Assembly (NCBI GenBank): GCA_030748455.1
Contig: JASMLY010000056.1
Coordinates: 1-58,021 of the forward strand
Length of the DNA: 58,021 nt
Reading direction: 5' to 3'
Origin: Phycisphaerales bacterium
GTDB lineage: Bacteria; Planctomycetota; Phycisphaerae; Phycisphaerales; SM1A02
The notes under the pieces were generated by a model. The model had not been told where the DNA came from. It saw only the letters and a list, made by a program, of their open reading frames with translations, and ran no database searches. Within the stretch, counting starts at the first letter, position 1. The number at the start of each line of letters is the position of its first letter. Below, piece after piece: positions 1-8,311 of this stretch. A program made the translations under genes and the position numbers.

Positions 1-435
1 ATCTAACCCGAGGCATCCCCAACTGCAACCTTTTCCGCCACCTCCGACAAGATGAGCAGCGCGACAATTTGAATATCCCTCGTACTCCGCTATTTGTCTT
101 GCAAGACCTAGCCCGCCGGCGCAGTGAAGACGCGCAACAACTTTATCTTGTTCTCCAGCGGCAACTCCAAGAAACGTTGCAATCAATTCGATGTCGTCTG
201 GGCTTCCAACTGTGCACTGGCAAGGTTCTTTGATGCCACCTACTATTGCTTCACTAAAGGCGCGGCAGCCTGGTTCACCGCAAGCACCGCAATTTGTTCC
301 CGGTAACATTTCTTCAACAACATCAAGGCGTGGGTCTTCTTCAACTTTCAAATATGTATGCGCAATGGCTAAGCACACACCGAAGAATATACCGATGCTT
401 GACATAATCACGACAGCAGTGAGTGTTGTTTCCAA
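1..435 (-). CDS. rnfB: Rnf complex subunit B, N-terminal part (runs off the left edge)
   Basis: Partial: 145 codons visible, reading leftward. RnfB is the iron-sulfur subunit of the membrane Rnf complex that takes electrons from reduced ferredoxin for NAD+ reduction coupled to Na+ or H+ pumping. Seen here: an N-terminal hydrophobic helix (about residues 4-23), then GTNCGACGEPGC with a later CQC, the four-Cys 4Fe-4S motif of the RnfB/Fes family, and, just before the edge, C-S-W-G-C-L-G, the opening of the conserved region before the ferredoxin domains. The chosen start is TTG at 435: the sequence AAGGA (446-442) lies six bases ahead, inside the stop codon of the preceding gene; the first ATG (402) would remove part of the helix. 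It follows the KOR operon by 9 bases, so co-transcription is likely. Confidence 0.82.
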   Translation of the reverse strand, partial: METTLTAVVIMSSIGIFFGVCLAIAHTYLKVEEDPRLDVVEEMLPGTNCGACGEPGCRAFSEAIVGGIKEPCQCTVGSPDDIELIATFLGVAAGEQDKVVARLHCAGGLGLARQIAEYEGYSNCRAAHLVGGGGKGCSWGCLGLD

Positions 436-444
436 AAGAAATCC

Positions 445-2805
445 TTAATTAAACTCTGCTGCGCGTTTTATAAGATCATCAAGATTTGGCTCTGCTGCAT
501 TCAAAGGACTCCCCGGATGAATACACCGTGCAGGACATGCTTCGGCTGCTCTTACAATTTCTTCAAAAGTCCCTGCAGTTGCATCTTTGATGTACGCTTG
601 TTTATCGTCGTTGTACACAAACACTTGTGCATTGACTTCCATACAATCATTGCACGTAGTACAAAGAGGGCTGTCAATCCACGGATCACCAAGATCTTCG
701 AGTTCAGTTTCGTTTTCTACAACATGTTCATCGAGAGGTTGCGTTTCGCTTGAGGGTTCTACTACTGTGGAACCATTGGCAGAAGGAGCAGAAACAGGCG
801 GAGGTGTGCTACCCACCATAGCCATTGGGTTCACCAGCGACCCGCCACCTCCTAGGAGTACTTCTGCAAGTTGTTGCATAGCTACTTGTGAGGCACTTGT
901 TCGTATCGTTTCGATCTCTGAAGCGTGATCGTTCTGTAATGTTTCGCGTTCAGTTTCAAACGCTTCCTGCATGACTTCTCGCTCAGCAGCCAACGCTTGT
1001 GCAACATACGAGTTATCAAAGCCAGCAAGTTCTCGCAACGTACTCCAATAATCTAAACGTTCTCTGCATACGTCTGTCACTGTCCTCGCAATAATAACTT
1101 TATGAATTGCTCCTTCCGAATCCGCTGCCCAAAGAAATGGTAGAAGTTTTGACGCATCTTCGGGTGCTACATGTAACCAAGATTCCACAGGGCATAGATC
1201 ATCTGATTCAAACCCGTCTGGGAGCTTCATAAAATACTTCTGTAATTCGGGAGATAACATCGCACAGTGGGCAAACGTAAAAGAAAGTTGAAGTTCTTGA
1301 CCATCAACCTCTCCTGTCCAAACAGGCCAATCGTGTTCTGGTTGTGGATTATCCTGAACTTCAAAACGATCCGCCCAAGAATTTCCTCTTGAAGGGTCAT
1401 ACCGTAAGAGTGGACAAGCACGACCTTCAATTGCTGCATTACCCTCAAGCCATGCGCCAAGTGGGTGCGTATCTTCACTTGCAATTGTATGAATTGCAGG
1501 CCGAGCAGATGCTATCCCTTGCTGTACAGATGCTACAAGGTGGTTTGGATGTGCGATAGAAGTTTGTGTTGCAAAACATGTACGATGTGCGACTGCAAGA
1601 TAGGCTAGTTCAATACGTTCATGATCGAGCGTTGCCAAATCATCGCCGAGTAAGAGCAGCGTGATCGGTCTTGCCGAACGCAAGATTGCCGACAAGGATG
1701 CCATATTCGATATCCCATCTTGTACGGTTCCGATGGCTACAATTCTAGGCATCGCGAGTAACTCTTCATCAGAAAAGGATCTTCTGCAGAAGTTATCAAG
1801 CAAATGATCGTGCCTTGGGCTTTCGAATGCTGCTGCGAGCTCCAACCTCCCAGTTCGCATTGCAGCAAAGAGCGCTGCATATCGTTCTGCATAGTCGTCG
1901 AATGTTTTAATCGCCGTAAGACATAGTTCATCACCGGCATCTATCTTTTCTGCGCTATGCGGACTTTCCGTTTTTTGGACAGATGTACTGTGTACAATAA
2001 GAAGCGGGCAATCACTTGTACCTAACCATTGATCGATTGTGTTGGCGGCATGCGTAATGCGATCGGCACGCTCTTTAGTCATGGGTACACTGCCAGAGGC
2101 TGTTTTGCCAAGAACTTCCTGCAATTTAGCTGTGTTGATGCCGGCTGCTTCAACGGACAACTCTTGGCTGTTCATACTTTTGAGAGCATCACGCATCTTT
2201 ATCGCGCGTTCTCGAAGCGTATTGTTTCTCGTGTGCGCTTCAATAATGTGCTGAGCAACAGCAGGCCCTGCACTCGCATTGCAGGGGACTAGAAGTGTTC
2301 CTTCCGGAATACGTGTGACTAACTCCGCGCCTTTCGTCCTAAAATTAAGATCGGCAGCTTCATTGAGTGAAAGTTTGTCGGCAACTTTAGCGCCAGAAGA
2401 TCCGATCACTTTCGCCGCATCAGCCACTGAAACGAGAGATTCTCGTACCTGTCTTTCCACACGTACGAGATTGTCAGAAAGTATTTTTGAACCTTCAATT
2501 TCAGCGATACGCTCTGCAAAGAATTCGACAAGGGGCTGCACATTCCCGTCAGGCAAAAGAACCAGTGGATAGTCTGTTCGGATCAGTGAGGGGCGACGTA
2601 ACGTATGCATCACTGCAGGCAGTAATTCAGGGTCTTTAACTGATTCAACAGAAGGGTCGCCAGCATGAAAACGACGTGCTTCTTGCAGAATGTCATGGTT
2701 CGTACATCCCTCTGGCAAAGGTTCTTCTGCTGGAAAGTGAAGCCCTTCTAGGTCTATCAGTGGGGATTCTTCCGTTTCATGCTCGAGGACATCGGTAGAT
2801 GACAT
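445..2805 (-). CDS. Large protein with degenerate PFOR-like domain and C-terminal 4Fe-4S ferredoxin domain
   Basis: 786 residues; cytoplasmic by appearance (no signal peptide). The last 75 residues hold CTTCNDC, a spacer of about 35 residues and CPARC: the pattern of a single-cluster 4Fe-4S ferredoxin. A likely coiled coil with Glu-rich heptads (about 615-660) and a Pro/Ser-rich linker precede it. The middle (about 380-600) loosely resembles the C-terminal thiamine-pyrophosphate region of one-chain pyruvate:ferredoxin oxidoreductase (an HPNHLV-like segment followed by LLRYDPSRG and an acidic stretch), but no GDG-type TPP motif is visible, so it may be non-catalytic. Position between korB and rnfB suggests an electron-transfer partner (inference). 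Start at 2805: AGGAG lies nine bases upstream; the longer frame to 2838 would overlap korB. I do not recognise a named family. Confidence 0.6.
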   Translation of the reverse strand: MSSTDVLEHETEESPLIDLEGLHFPAEEPLPEGCTNHDILQEARRFHAGDPSVESVKDPELLPAVMHTLRRPSLIRTDYPLVLLPDGNVQPLVEFFAERIAEIEGSKILSDNLVRVERQVRESLVSVADAAKVIGSSGAKVADKLSLNEAADLNFRTKGAELVTRIPEGTLLVPCNASAGPAVAQHIIEAHTRNNTLRERAIKMRDALKSMNSQELSVEAAGINTAKLQEVLGKTASGSVPMTKERADRITHAANTIDQWLGTSDCPLLIVHSTSVQKTESPHSAEKIDAGDELCLTAIKTFDDYAERYAALFAAMRTGRLELAAAFESPRHDHLLDNFCRRSFSDEELLAMPRIVAIGTVQDGISNMASLSAILRSARPITLLLLGDDLATLDHERIELAYLAVAHRTCFATQTSIAHPNHLVASVQQGIASARPAIHTIASEDTHPLGAWLEGNAAIEGRACPLLRYDPSRGNSWADRFEVQDNPQPEHDWPVWTGEVDGQELQLSFTFAHCAMLSPELQKYFMKLPDGFESDDLCPVESWLHVAPEDASKLLPFLWAADSEGAIHKVIIARTVTDVCRERLDYWSTLRELAGFDNSYVAQALAAEREVMQEAFETERETLQNDHASEIETIRTSASQVAMQQLAEVLLGGGGSLVNPMAMVGSTPPPVSAPSANGSTVVEPSSETQPLDEHVVENETELEDLGDPWIDSPLCTTCNDCMEVNAQVFVYNDDKQAYIKDATAGTFEEIVRAAEACPARCIHPGSPLNAAEPNLDDLIKRAAEFN

Positions 2806-2818
2806 GGGTAGGTACTCC

Positions 2819-3772
2819 TCAAATAGCGAAGCGATCAAGTTGATGGTTGAGTGCGTTCATCTTATCTTCAGGTGTTGCGTGGATTCCAACTTCTGAATAC
2901 TCGTTATACCGAGGCAGATCTTCATTTTGATAGAGCAGACCAATTGGAAGAACACCCTCTTGATTGGATACTGCCATCGCTTGTACGAGATCTGAAGGAT
3001 CGTGTGTAACTCTATTCTTATAATTTCGCGTCCCTGACTCTGGAACTTGTAACCCGTTCTCATGTTCCACGAGTTGTACGAGGCTTGGATCCTCAACTGC
3101 TTCAGCGAAACACTCCTCTGAAAACACAGGGCAGCGTTGGAAAATTCGAACAAAACTAAATCCTTTGTGTGCATGGGCTGCTTGCAACGTCTCATACATG
3201 TGGACTGGATTCCAGTCTACTGTTTGTGCAACAAAGGAGCAGTTTGTAATGGACAAGGTTGTCGTGGTGGGATTAAGTGGCGGGAGCCACGCACCGTTGG
3301 GGTGCGTATTTGTTGATTGACCACAATGGCTTGTTGGGGAACTTTGCTTTTTAGTGAGTGCGTAGACGTTGTTGTCGAACAAAATTGCAACCATGTCCAT
3401 GTTGTATCTCACTGCGTGTACCCAGTGACCTGCACCGATGGAACAACAATCACCATCACCTGTAGCGACCCAAACATCAAGATCTGGGCGACGAGATTTG
3501 ATACCGCACGCTACTGGAAAAGCGCGACCATGTAAACCATGAAAACCGTAGGTTGACATGTAGTGTGGGAAACGGCTCGAACAACCAATACCTGAGACAC
3601 AGACGGTCTTTTCAGGGAGTAATTGTTTTTCACGACAAATGCGTTGCACCGTAGTCAGAATGCCGTGGTCTCCACACCCAGCACACCAACGTGGAACACC
3701 ACCTTCGTAATCTTCTAGCGTGAAGTACCTTGGGAGTACGTCAAGAGACCAATCTTGTTTTAATCCAAACAT
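2819..3772 (-). CDS. korB: 2-oxoacid:ferredoxin oxidoreductase, beta subunit (2-oxoglutarate type)
   Basis: 317 residues, normal for KorB. This subunit binds thiamine pyrophosphate and carries the catalytic site for CoA-dependent oxidative decarboxylation of a 2-oxoacid, passing electrons to ferredoxin. Seen: RWCAGCGDHGIL near residue 28 (the conserved Cys-x-x-Cys-Gly region), GIGCSSRFPHYM, HGRAFPVACGIK, and the TPP/Mg motif GDGDCCSIG followed about 30 residues later by DNNVYALTKKQSSPTS. The 2-oxoglutarate assignment, rather than pyruvate, follows from the overall KorB-like pattern and the fused KorA next door; substrate specificity is not proven. It starts two bases after korA ends and is followed 13 bases later by the ferredoxin-tailed protein. 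Confidence 0.88.
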   Translation of the reverse strand: MFGLKQDWSLDVLPRYFTLEDYEGGVPRWCAGCGDHGILTTVQRICREKQLLPEKTVCVSGIGCSSRFPHYMSTYGFHGLHGRAFPVACGIKSRRPDLDVWVATGDGDCCSIGAGHWVHAVRYNMDMVAILFDNNVYALTKKQSSPTSHCGQSTNTHPNGAWLPPLNPTTTTLSITNCSFVAQTVDWNPVHMYETLQAAHAHKGFSFVRIFQRCPVFSEECFAEAVEDPSLVQLVEHENGLQVPESGTRNYKNRVTHDPSDLVQAMAVSNQEGVLPIGLLYQNEDLPRYNEYSEVGIHATPEDKMNALNHQLDRFAI

Positions 3773-3774
3773 GT

Positions 3775-5688
3775 TTATTTACTCGCTCCTGCTTTTGCAG
3801 TTTTCGCCTTACTTTTTTTATCCCCTGTACTTCCTATTTTTTCGTGGATGACTTCTAGAATTTTTGATGGTCCCAACGGTTGGCCTGGTACGATCGACCA
3901 AAAATCAATTTCTCTCATCAAGTGAGCTCGAAGTAACAGTGCAAGTTGTGCGGGTCGAGGATGCGGCGTTGTCTCTGGTTGGTCACTGTAATTAATCTCA
4001 ATTGTTGAGACCTTCTTGAAACGAGAGAAGATTTCTTCAAGGCCAACTTCCATAGGGGAGAGATATCGCAAGTGGACTGCAGAAACACTCAGTCCTTCAG
4101 CACGAGCCCGATCGACTGCCTCCTCAATTGCTCCGAGCGTGGAACCCCAGCCAACGAGAAGAAGTTCACCAGATTCATCACCGTACACCTTTGGCGGTGT
4201 AAGCGTACGTTCAAGAGTCGCGAGCTTCCTGCTTCGCATATCACAACCTTCTTGGTTTGCTTGCGGGTTATATGCAACGTGACTCTCAGGAGTGTGTGCA
4301 AGACCTGTGAGAACATATTCTCCGCCTTTTTGACCAGGAATTGGGCGAGGCGAAATGCCAGTCTCTTCATTCCAAGCATAAGCAGGAGTACCGCCATGCC
4401 AATCGCTTTGATCAATTGGAGGCGCAAGCCACTCTTCTTTCGGTACAGGTCGCTTAAAGGGAGTTTGCCCAGTAGCAAGATTGGCATCAGTAAGAATGAC
4501 AACAGGAGTGCGGAATGCTTCAGCAAGTTGCCTTGCAGTAATCACACAATGAAAACACTCATCAATTGTTGCAGGCGCCATGACAATTTTTGGTGCATCT
4601 CCAGGGGCTGCATACAGAGCATTGAGTAAGTCTCCTTGCTCTACTTTTGTAGGCAACCCTGTTGAAGGTCCACCTCGTTGTACATTGACAATCACAAGTG
4701 GGACTTCTGACATCACTGCTAACCCGATGAATTCCGTTTTGAGTGCCATCCCTGGTCCAGATGTAATGGTACAGGCAGTCTTGCCAGCGTAGGAGGCTCC
4801 AATTGCGAATCCGATCGCAGCAATTTCATCTTCTGCTTGGTGAACGAACCCACCTGCTTGATCGAAAATACCTGCAAGGAAATGGGAGGCGGAAGTCGCA
4901 GGGGTAATTGGATACATCGACACCATGTCCATGCCTGAGGCAAGCACGCCGAGTCCAGTTGCAATGTTGCCGTTCATTACCACAAGGTCGTCTGATATCG
5001 GCATGCTCGAGATGGTATATGTGAGAGGAACATGTTCCTTTGCAAACTCTACGCCTGCATCAAGAAGTTTCTGGTTCGTCGTGATGACCTTCTCGCCTTT
5101 CTTTGCAAAGATGTTTGCGATTTCTTGTTTTGCAAGTTCTACATCGCGTTGATATATATTGCAGAGGATGCCAAGAACGAAAATGTTTTTTCCTAAACGC
5201 GGATCAGTCATTAACTCACAACACGCTTCGTGAATCGGAAGTTCAATCACATTGATCCCACGTGCTGTAAAATCAGCAACAGCTGAGACGTATGCTTCAC
5301 GAATACTTGAATCAGGATCTGTAGCCCAAACATTTTCCAGAAGAATGGTTGTTTCAGGGCCATATGCATCTTGTGCCAAACGCCCATAGACGACTTGTTC
5401 ATTGAGGGCCATAACGATGTTCGCACGATCGCCGGCATTTGTCATTGAACTACTACCCACCCGAATACGGTTTCCGCTTGCACCCTCTCGCGATCGTGAA
5501 GGGGGTTTAATTTCTGCTGGAATAATCTCGACTGTCCAGATCCCATTTCCCATTTTGGCACTGACAGTCGCAAAAAGTGTGCCTGCTTTCTGAGCACCCT
5601 CGCCAGAGTCACAAACAATTTCTACGATATGTTCATCGATTGGAGTGGGGGTGGGTTTCGTACCGTTCTTGCTTCCTGCGTTGCTCAT
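3775..5688 (-). CDS. korA: 2-oxoacid:ferredoxin oxidoreductase, fused gamma-alpha subunit
   Basis: 637 residues, the length of the fused gamma-alpha form. The N-terminal 200 residues are the gamma-type domain (GEGAQKAGTLFA; GDRANIVMALNEQ). The alpha domain follows from about 240: MYPITPATSASHF, TSGPGMALKTEFIGLA and QRGGPSTGLPTKVEQGD are the usual pyrimidine-binding (PP-like) signatures; the C-terminal part has the LRYLSPM type transketolase C-like fold. First gene of the minus-strand operon korA-korB-(ferredoxin protein)-rnfB. Start at ATG 5688, 11 bases after GGAG; a TTG nine bases further up is too close to that site. The tail is Lys/Ala-rich (KKSKAKTAKAG). Confidence 0.9.
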   Translation of the reverse strand: MSNAGSKNGTKPTPTPIDEHIVEIVCDSGEGAQKAGTLFATVSAKMGNGIWTVEIIPAEIKPPSRSREGASGNRIRVGSSSMTNAGDRANIVMALNEQVVYGRLAQDAYGPETTILLENVWATDPDSSIREAYVSAVADFTARGINVIELPIHEACCELMTDPRLGKNIFVLGILCNIYQRDVELAKQEIANIFAKKGEKVITTNQKLLDAGVEFAKEHVPLTYTISSMPISDDLVVMNGNIATGLGVLASGMDMVSMYPITPATSASHFLAGIFDQAGGFVHQAEDEIAAIGFAIGASYAGKTACTITSGPGMALKTEFIGLAVMSEVPLVIVNVQRGGPSTGLPTKVEQGDLLNALYAAPGDAPKIVMAPATIDECFHCVITARQLAEAFRTPVVILTDANLATGQTPFKRPVPKEEWLAPPIDQSDWHGGTPAYAWNEETGISPRPIPGQKGGEYVLTGLAHTPESHVAYNPQANQEGCDMRSRKLATLERTLTPPKVYGDESGELLLVGWGSTLGAIEEAVDRARAEGLSVSAVHLRYLSPMEVGLEEIFSRFKKVSTIEINYSDQPETTPHPRPAQLALLLRAHLMREIDFWSIVPGQPLGPSKILEVIHEKIGSTGDKKSKAKTAKAGASK

Positions 5689-5833
5689 AGGATGCAAATC
5701 TCCGCATATTTTCAGAGATCAAGCAGTGCATACGCATGAGTCTCTTTGGTTTGCTTGACCTTGAACTACTTGTGAACGAACTCCGTTCCGAGCATGGAAT
5801 ATCATCAAAATCAGTGGCAGAATTGAAGCGTAA

Positions 5834-5839
5834 ATTATA
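5834..5839 (-). promoter_or_regulatory. Possible -10 box for the kor operon
   Basis: On the minus strand this reads TATAAT, a perfect -10 hexamer, 146 bases ahead of korA. The hexamer 17 bases further upstream (GCGAAT) is a poor -35, so the call rests on the -10 alone. The 231-base gap between korA and the divergent peptidase must hold promoters for both; I see no other strong signal in it. Confidence 0.28.
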
Positions 5840-5919
5840 CCATCTAGGTCTAAAATATTCGCCTCTAAAGACAATCCATAGCGAGGTTTTCACAACACTC
5901 CACGGGTATCCTACCTACC

Positions 5920-7713
5920 ATGAATACGATTATTACTTTTATACTGTTGAGCTCAATTCCAACCCATCAATCTCTCTCGATTCGAATCGATCCCGCAACA
6001 CATACTGTCCACGGAGAAACAACCATTACAGTCGAAGGGCCTGGGGAGTTACAGGTCGAAGGAGCAGGCTTGTTTACAAACCTCTCAGACGGGGACAAAA
6101 TTGAGTACCAATGGCAAGGAACCTTTCAAGATTCAGTAGAAGCAGGTGAACGAGTTGGGCAAATACACAATTTTTCTGTTGATGCGCATGTGAGTGAACA
6201 GGGAGTCTTTCTCTCAGACCACGCTCCATGGTATCCCAAGCCGGTAGATGCGAATGGAATGCCCTATTTGAGAATGATGGATCTTGAAGTCGCTCCAATC
6301 GATGGATGGACATTCGTTGGAAGTGGAAATCTTGTCGATGGAACGTGGAGTTCACCTCGCCCTGTTGACGGGATGGCACTCGTTGGGAATAAACATGTGA
6401 CTGCTTCCGAGGTAGTTCATACAGTACAGGGACCCGTCACCATCAATGTGCATCTATCACCAGAGCATGAAGGGAAACTTCCGTATTATCTTCAAGCAAG
6501 CAAAGAGTATCTTGACCTCTACACACCACTCTTAGGTGCGTATCCCTATGATCAATTTACTGTTGTCGAAAACTTCTTTTCAAGTGGCTTTGCCTATCCA
6601 GGTTTTACTGTATTGGGACCACGTGTTGTTGGGATGGCTCCCAAGTCGCTTGCTCCTGGATATCTTGACCATGAACTCGTTCATAATTGGTGGGGCAATG
6701 GTGTGTACGTCGATCAAAAGGGGGGGAACTGGTGTGAGGCACTCACGAGTTTCACCACCAACTACGGCCGTCGATACCTTGAAGATGGTCAAGAAGCTGC
6801 GCGTCGGTACCGACGAGGATTGCTGAATAAAGTTTCCCTAGATCCGAGTCTCGACAATGGACCTCTTCGGTTGTTCGGAAGCGCAGATCCAAGCAGTGGC
6901 ACGATTGACCGTTTTGTTGGGTATGACAAGGGTGCGTATGTTTTTATGATGTTAGAGGACGTTCTCAATGCCTATGGGGATGTGGCTCCAAGGGAAAGCA
7001 AAATCTGGGAAATGCTACACCTCTTTGCTCAAGAAAATATGGGGAAGCGTGCGAGTTGGCACGACATCCAAGTCGCTGCTGAAGCCATGTTTCCTGATCG
7101 ACCCAGTGGCTGGCTCGACCCGTTCTTCGAGCTTTGGGTCACACGGCACACACTCCAAAGTACAACGTTTGAGCTCACAGCAACTCCACCCCAGCAAATA
7201 GAAATTGAGCAAGGACCAACATGGATAGATATTGATCATGATTACAAATACTACAGAGTACTCCCACAAGAGCAAATTAGTCCAACTATTGCTGGAACAC
7301 TCGCTGGCACTTCAGTTGTACTAGATGAATCTGTTCAAGCCATTGCAGATACTGGTGCGTGGCTTGCAGATGTTGAGAGTGGTCCGAACTTCCTTTTAAT
7401 CGGTGAAAGCGCGATACATGAACACGAGGAGTTATGGAAAAACGCAACAGATGCAATTTCATTTATCGAAGGTGGTTTTCAAATCGATGGAAAACAATAC
7501 GTTGGTGAAGACCTTGCAGTGCTTCATACGATGCAGCACCCGAAAAACGACGATTTATTTGTAACAGTGTTTTACAGCGTAGGGGATGTCGGTTGGGAGC
7601 GACTTCGGTTCATTTGGTACTACACCAAAGACACGACAGTGATTTGGGATGAAGATGAGACACTCGTTCGTCGTGTTTTTGAGCCAACGACTAGATTGAC
7701 GATCAAAGAGTAG
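5920..7713 (+). CDS. M1-like zinc metallopeptidase, secreted, atypical active site
   Basis: 597 residues with a short N-terminal hydrophobic stretch (possible signal peptide, residues 1-19). Zinc site: HELVHNWWGN at residues 251-260, with Glu273 in GGNWCEAL, so HExxH is followed by 17 residues before the third ligand rather than the usual 18. Where classical M1 aminopeptidases have GxMEN, this protein has GFAYPG, lacking the Glu that binds a free amino terminus. The HNWWGN...GNWCEALT arrangement is a known bacterial M1-like subgroup. The exact substrate is unknown and exopeptidase activity is doubtful. No clear ribosome binding site precedes the ATG. It is divergent from kor and convergent with the next gene. 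Confidence 0.8.
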   Translation: MNTIITFILLSSIPTHQSLSIRIDPATHTVHGETTITVEGPGELQVEGAGLFTNLSDGDKIEYQWQGTFQDSVEAGERVGQIHNFSVDAHVSEQGVFLSDHAPWYPKPVDANGMPYLRMMDLEVAPIDGWTFVGSGNLVDGTWSSPRPVDGMALVGNKHVTASEVVHTVQGPVTINVHLSPEHEGKLPYYLQASKEYLDLYTPLLGAYPYDQFTVVENFFSSGFAYPGFTVLGPRVVGMAPKSLAPGYLDHELVHNWWGNGVYVDQKGGNWCEALTSFTTNYGRRYLEDGQEAARRYRRGLLNKVSLDPSLDNGPLRLFGSADPSSGTIDRFVGYDKGAYVFMMLEDVLNAYGDVAPRESKIWEMLHLFAQENMGKRASWHDIQVAAEAMFPDRPSGWLDPFFELWVTRHTLQSTTFELTATPPQQIEIEQGPTWIDIDHDYKYYRVLPQEQISPTIAGTLAGTSVVLDESVQAIADTGAWLADVESGPNFLLIGESAIHEHEELWKNATDAISFIEGGFQIDGKQYVGEDLAVLHTMQHPKNDDLFVTVFYSVGDVGWERLRFIWYYTKDTTVIWDEDETLVRRVFEPTTRLTIKE

Positions 7714-7727
7714 TGCTGCGTAGTTTG

Positions 7728-8255
7728 TTACTCAGGTAATCGGTAGAATCCACCGCCATCATCGATCAGTTGACCTTCAGAAGCAAGCACTTGCCAGACC
7801 TCTTCGCCATAGTCATGCGGAGCTTCGATTGAATCGAATTTCGCCTCCTTGCCAGTTGTCAACGGTCCAATGCCAAGTTTGGATTCGCGATCGAGTTTGA
7901 TAAATTTGACACGTTTTCGGAAAATTCGCATCGCTTGTTTCTTTGTTTCATGTGAGAGTGTAGGTAGCTGTGTTTCACAAACTTCCTGATCAACAGAGAG
8001 TTCCTCACCAACTTGTAGTTGTTGTACAACGTGGAGTAGTTCCTCAACATTTTTATGCATAATAATTTTTGCTGAGATCACAGGATCTACTTCTGTCTTC
8101 AATAACAGTTTGTGCAATTCGCCCCATAAAGAACCAGCGTCATCTAGTGAAGAAATTCTTTGGGCAAGCGACGCTACAGCACCAATACGTTCTTCTTCAG
8201 TTTGTGCAGGAGGTTTGTATCCAGAGCCTTTTTTCTTTTTCCTCTTTTTGGGCAT
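7728..8255 (-). CDS. Hypothetical protein with basic N-terminus
   Basis: 175 residues, no recognised family. It opens with MPKKRKKKKGSG, a Lys-rich tail that could bind nucleic acid, followed by a mainly helical, charged body (about 25-130) and a C-terminal part ending in YRLPE. No signal peptide or membrane helix. Start at ATG 8255 is preferred; the frame continues upstream only to a TTG at 8294. It lies 56 bases after the M1 lipoprotein gene on the same strand and may be the last gene of that cluster. Convergent with the preceding peptidase, 14 bases apart. Confidence 0.6.
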   Translation of the reverse strand: MPKKRKKKKGSGYKPPAQTEEERIGAVASLAQRISSLDDAGSLWGELHKLLLKTEVDPVISAKIIMHKNVEELLHVVQQLQVGEELSVDQEVCETQLPTLSHETKKQAMRIFRKRVKFIKLDRESKLGIGPLTTGKEAKFDSIEAPHDYGEEVWQVLASEGQLIDDGGGFYRLPE

Positions 8256-8311
8256 GTCTCGACGTAGCGTAGCAAAGCCGCAAGTAGTGGGCAATAGAAG
8301 AAACAGGACGG

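Noticed and set aside
124..448. Two short plus-strand ORFs at the left edge
   Set aside because: They are antisense to the rnfB coding frame, which has clear Cys motifs.
4072..4629. Plus-strand ORF of 185 residues
   Set aside because: Antisense to korA; composition shows no domain.
5736..6104. 122-residue plus-strand ORF upstream of the peptidase
   Set aside because: It overlaps the peptidase in another frame and has no ribosome site or family-like pattern.
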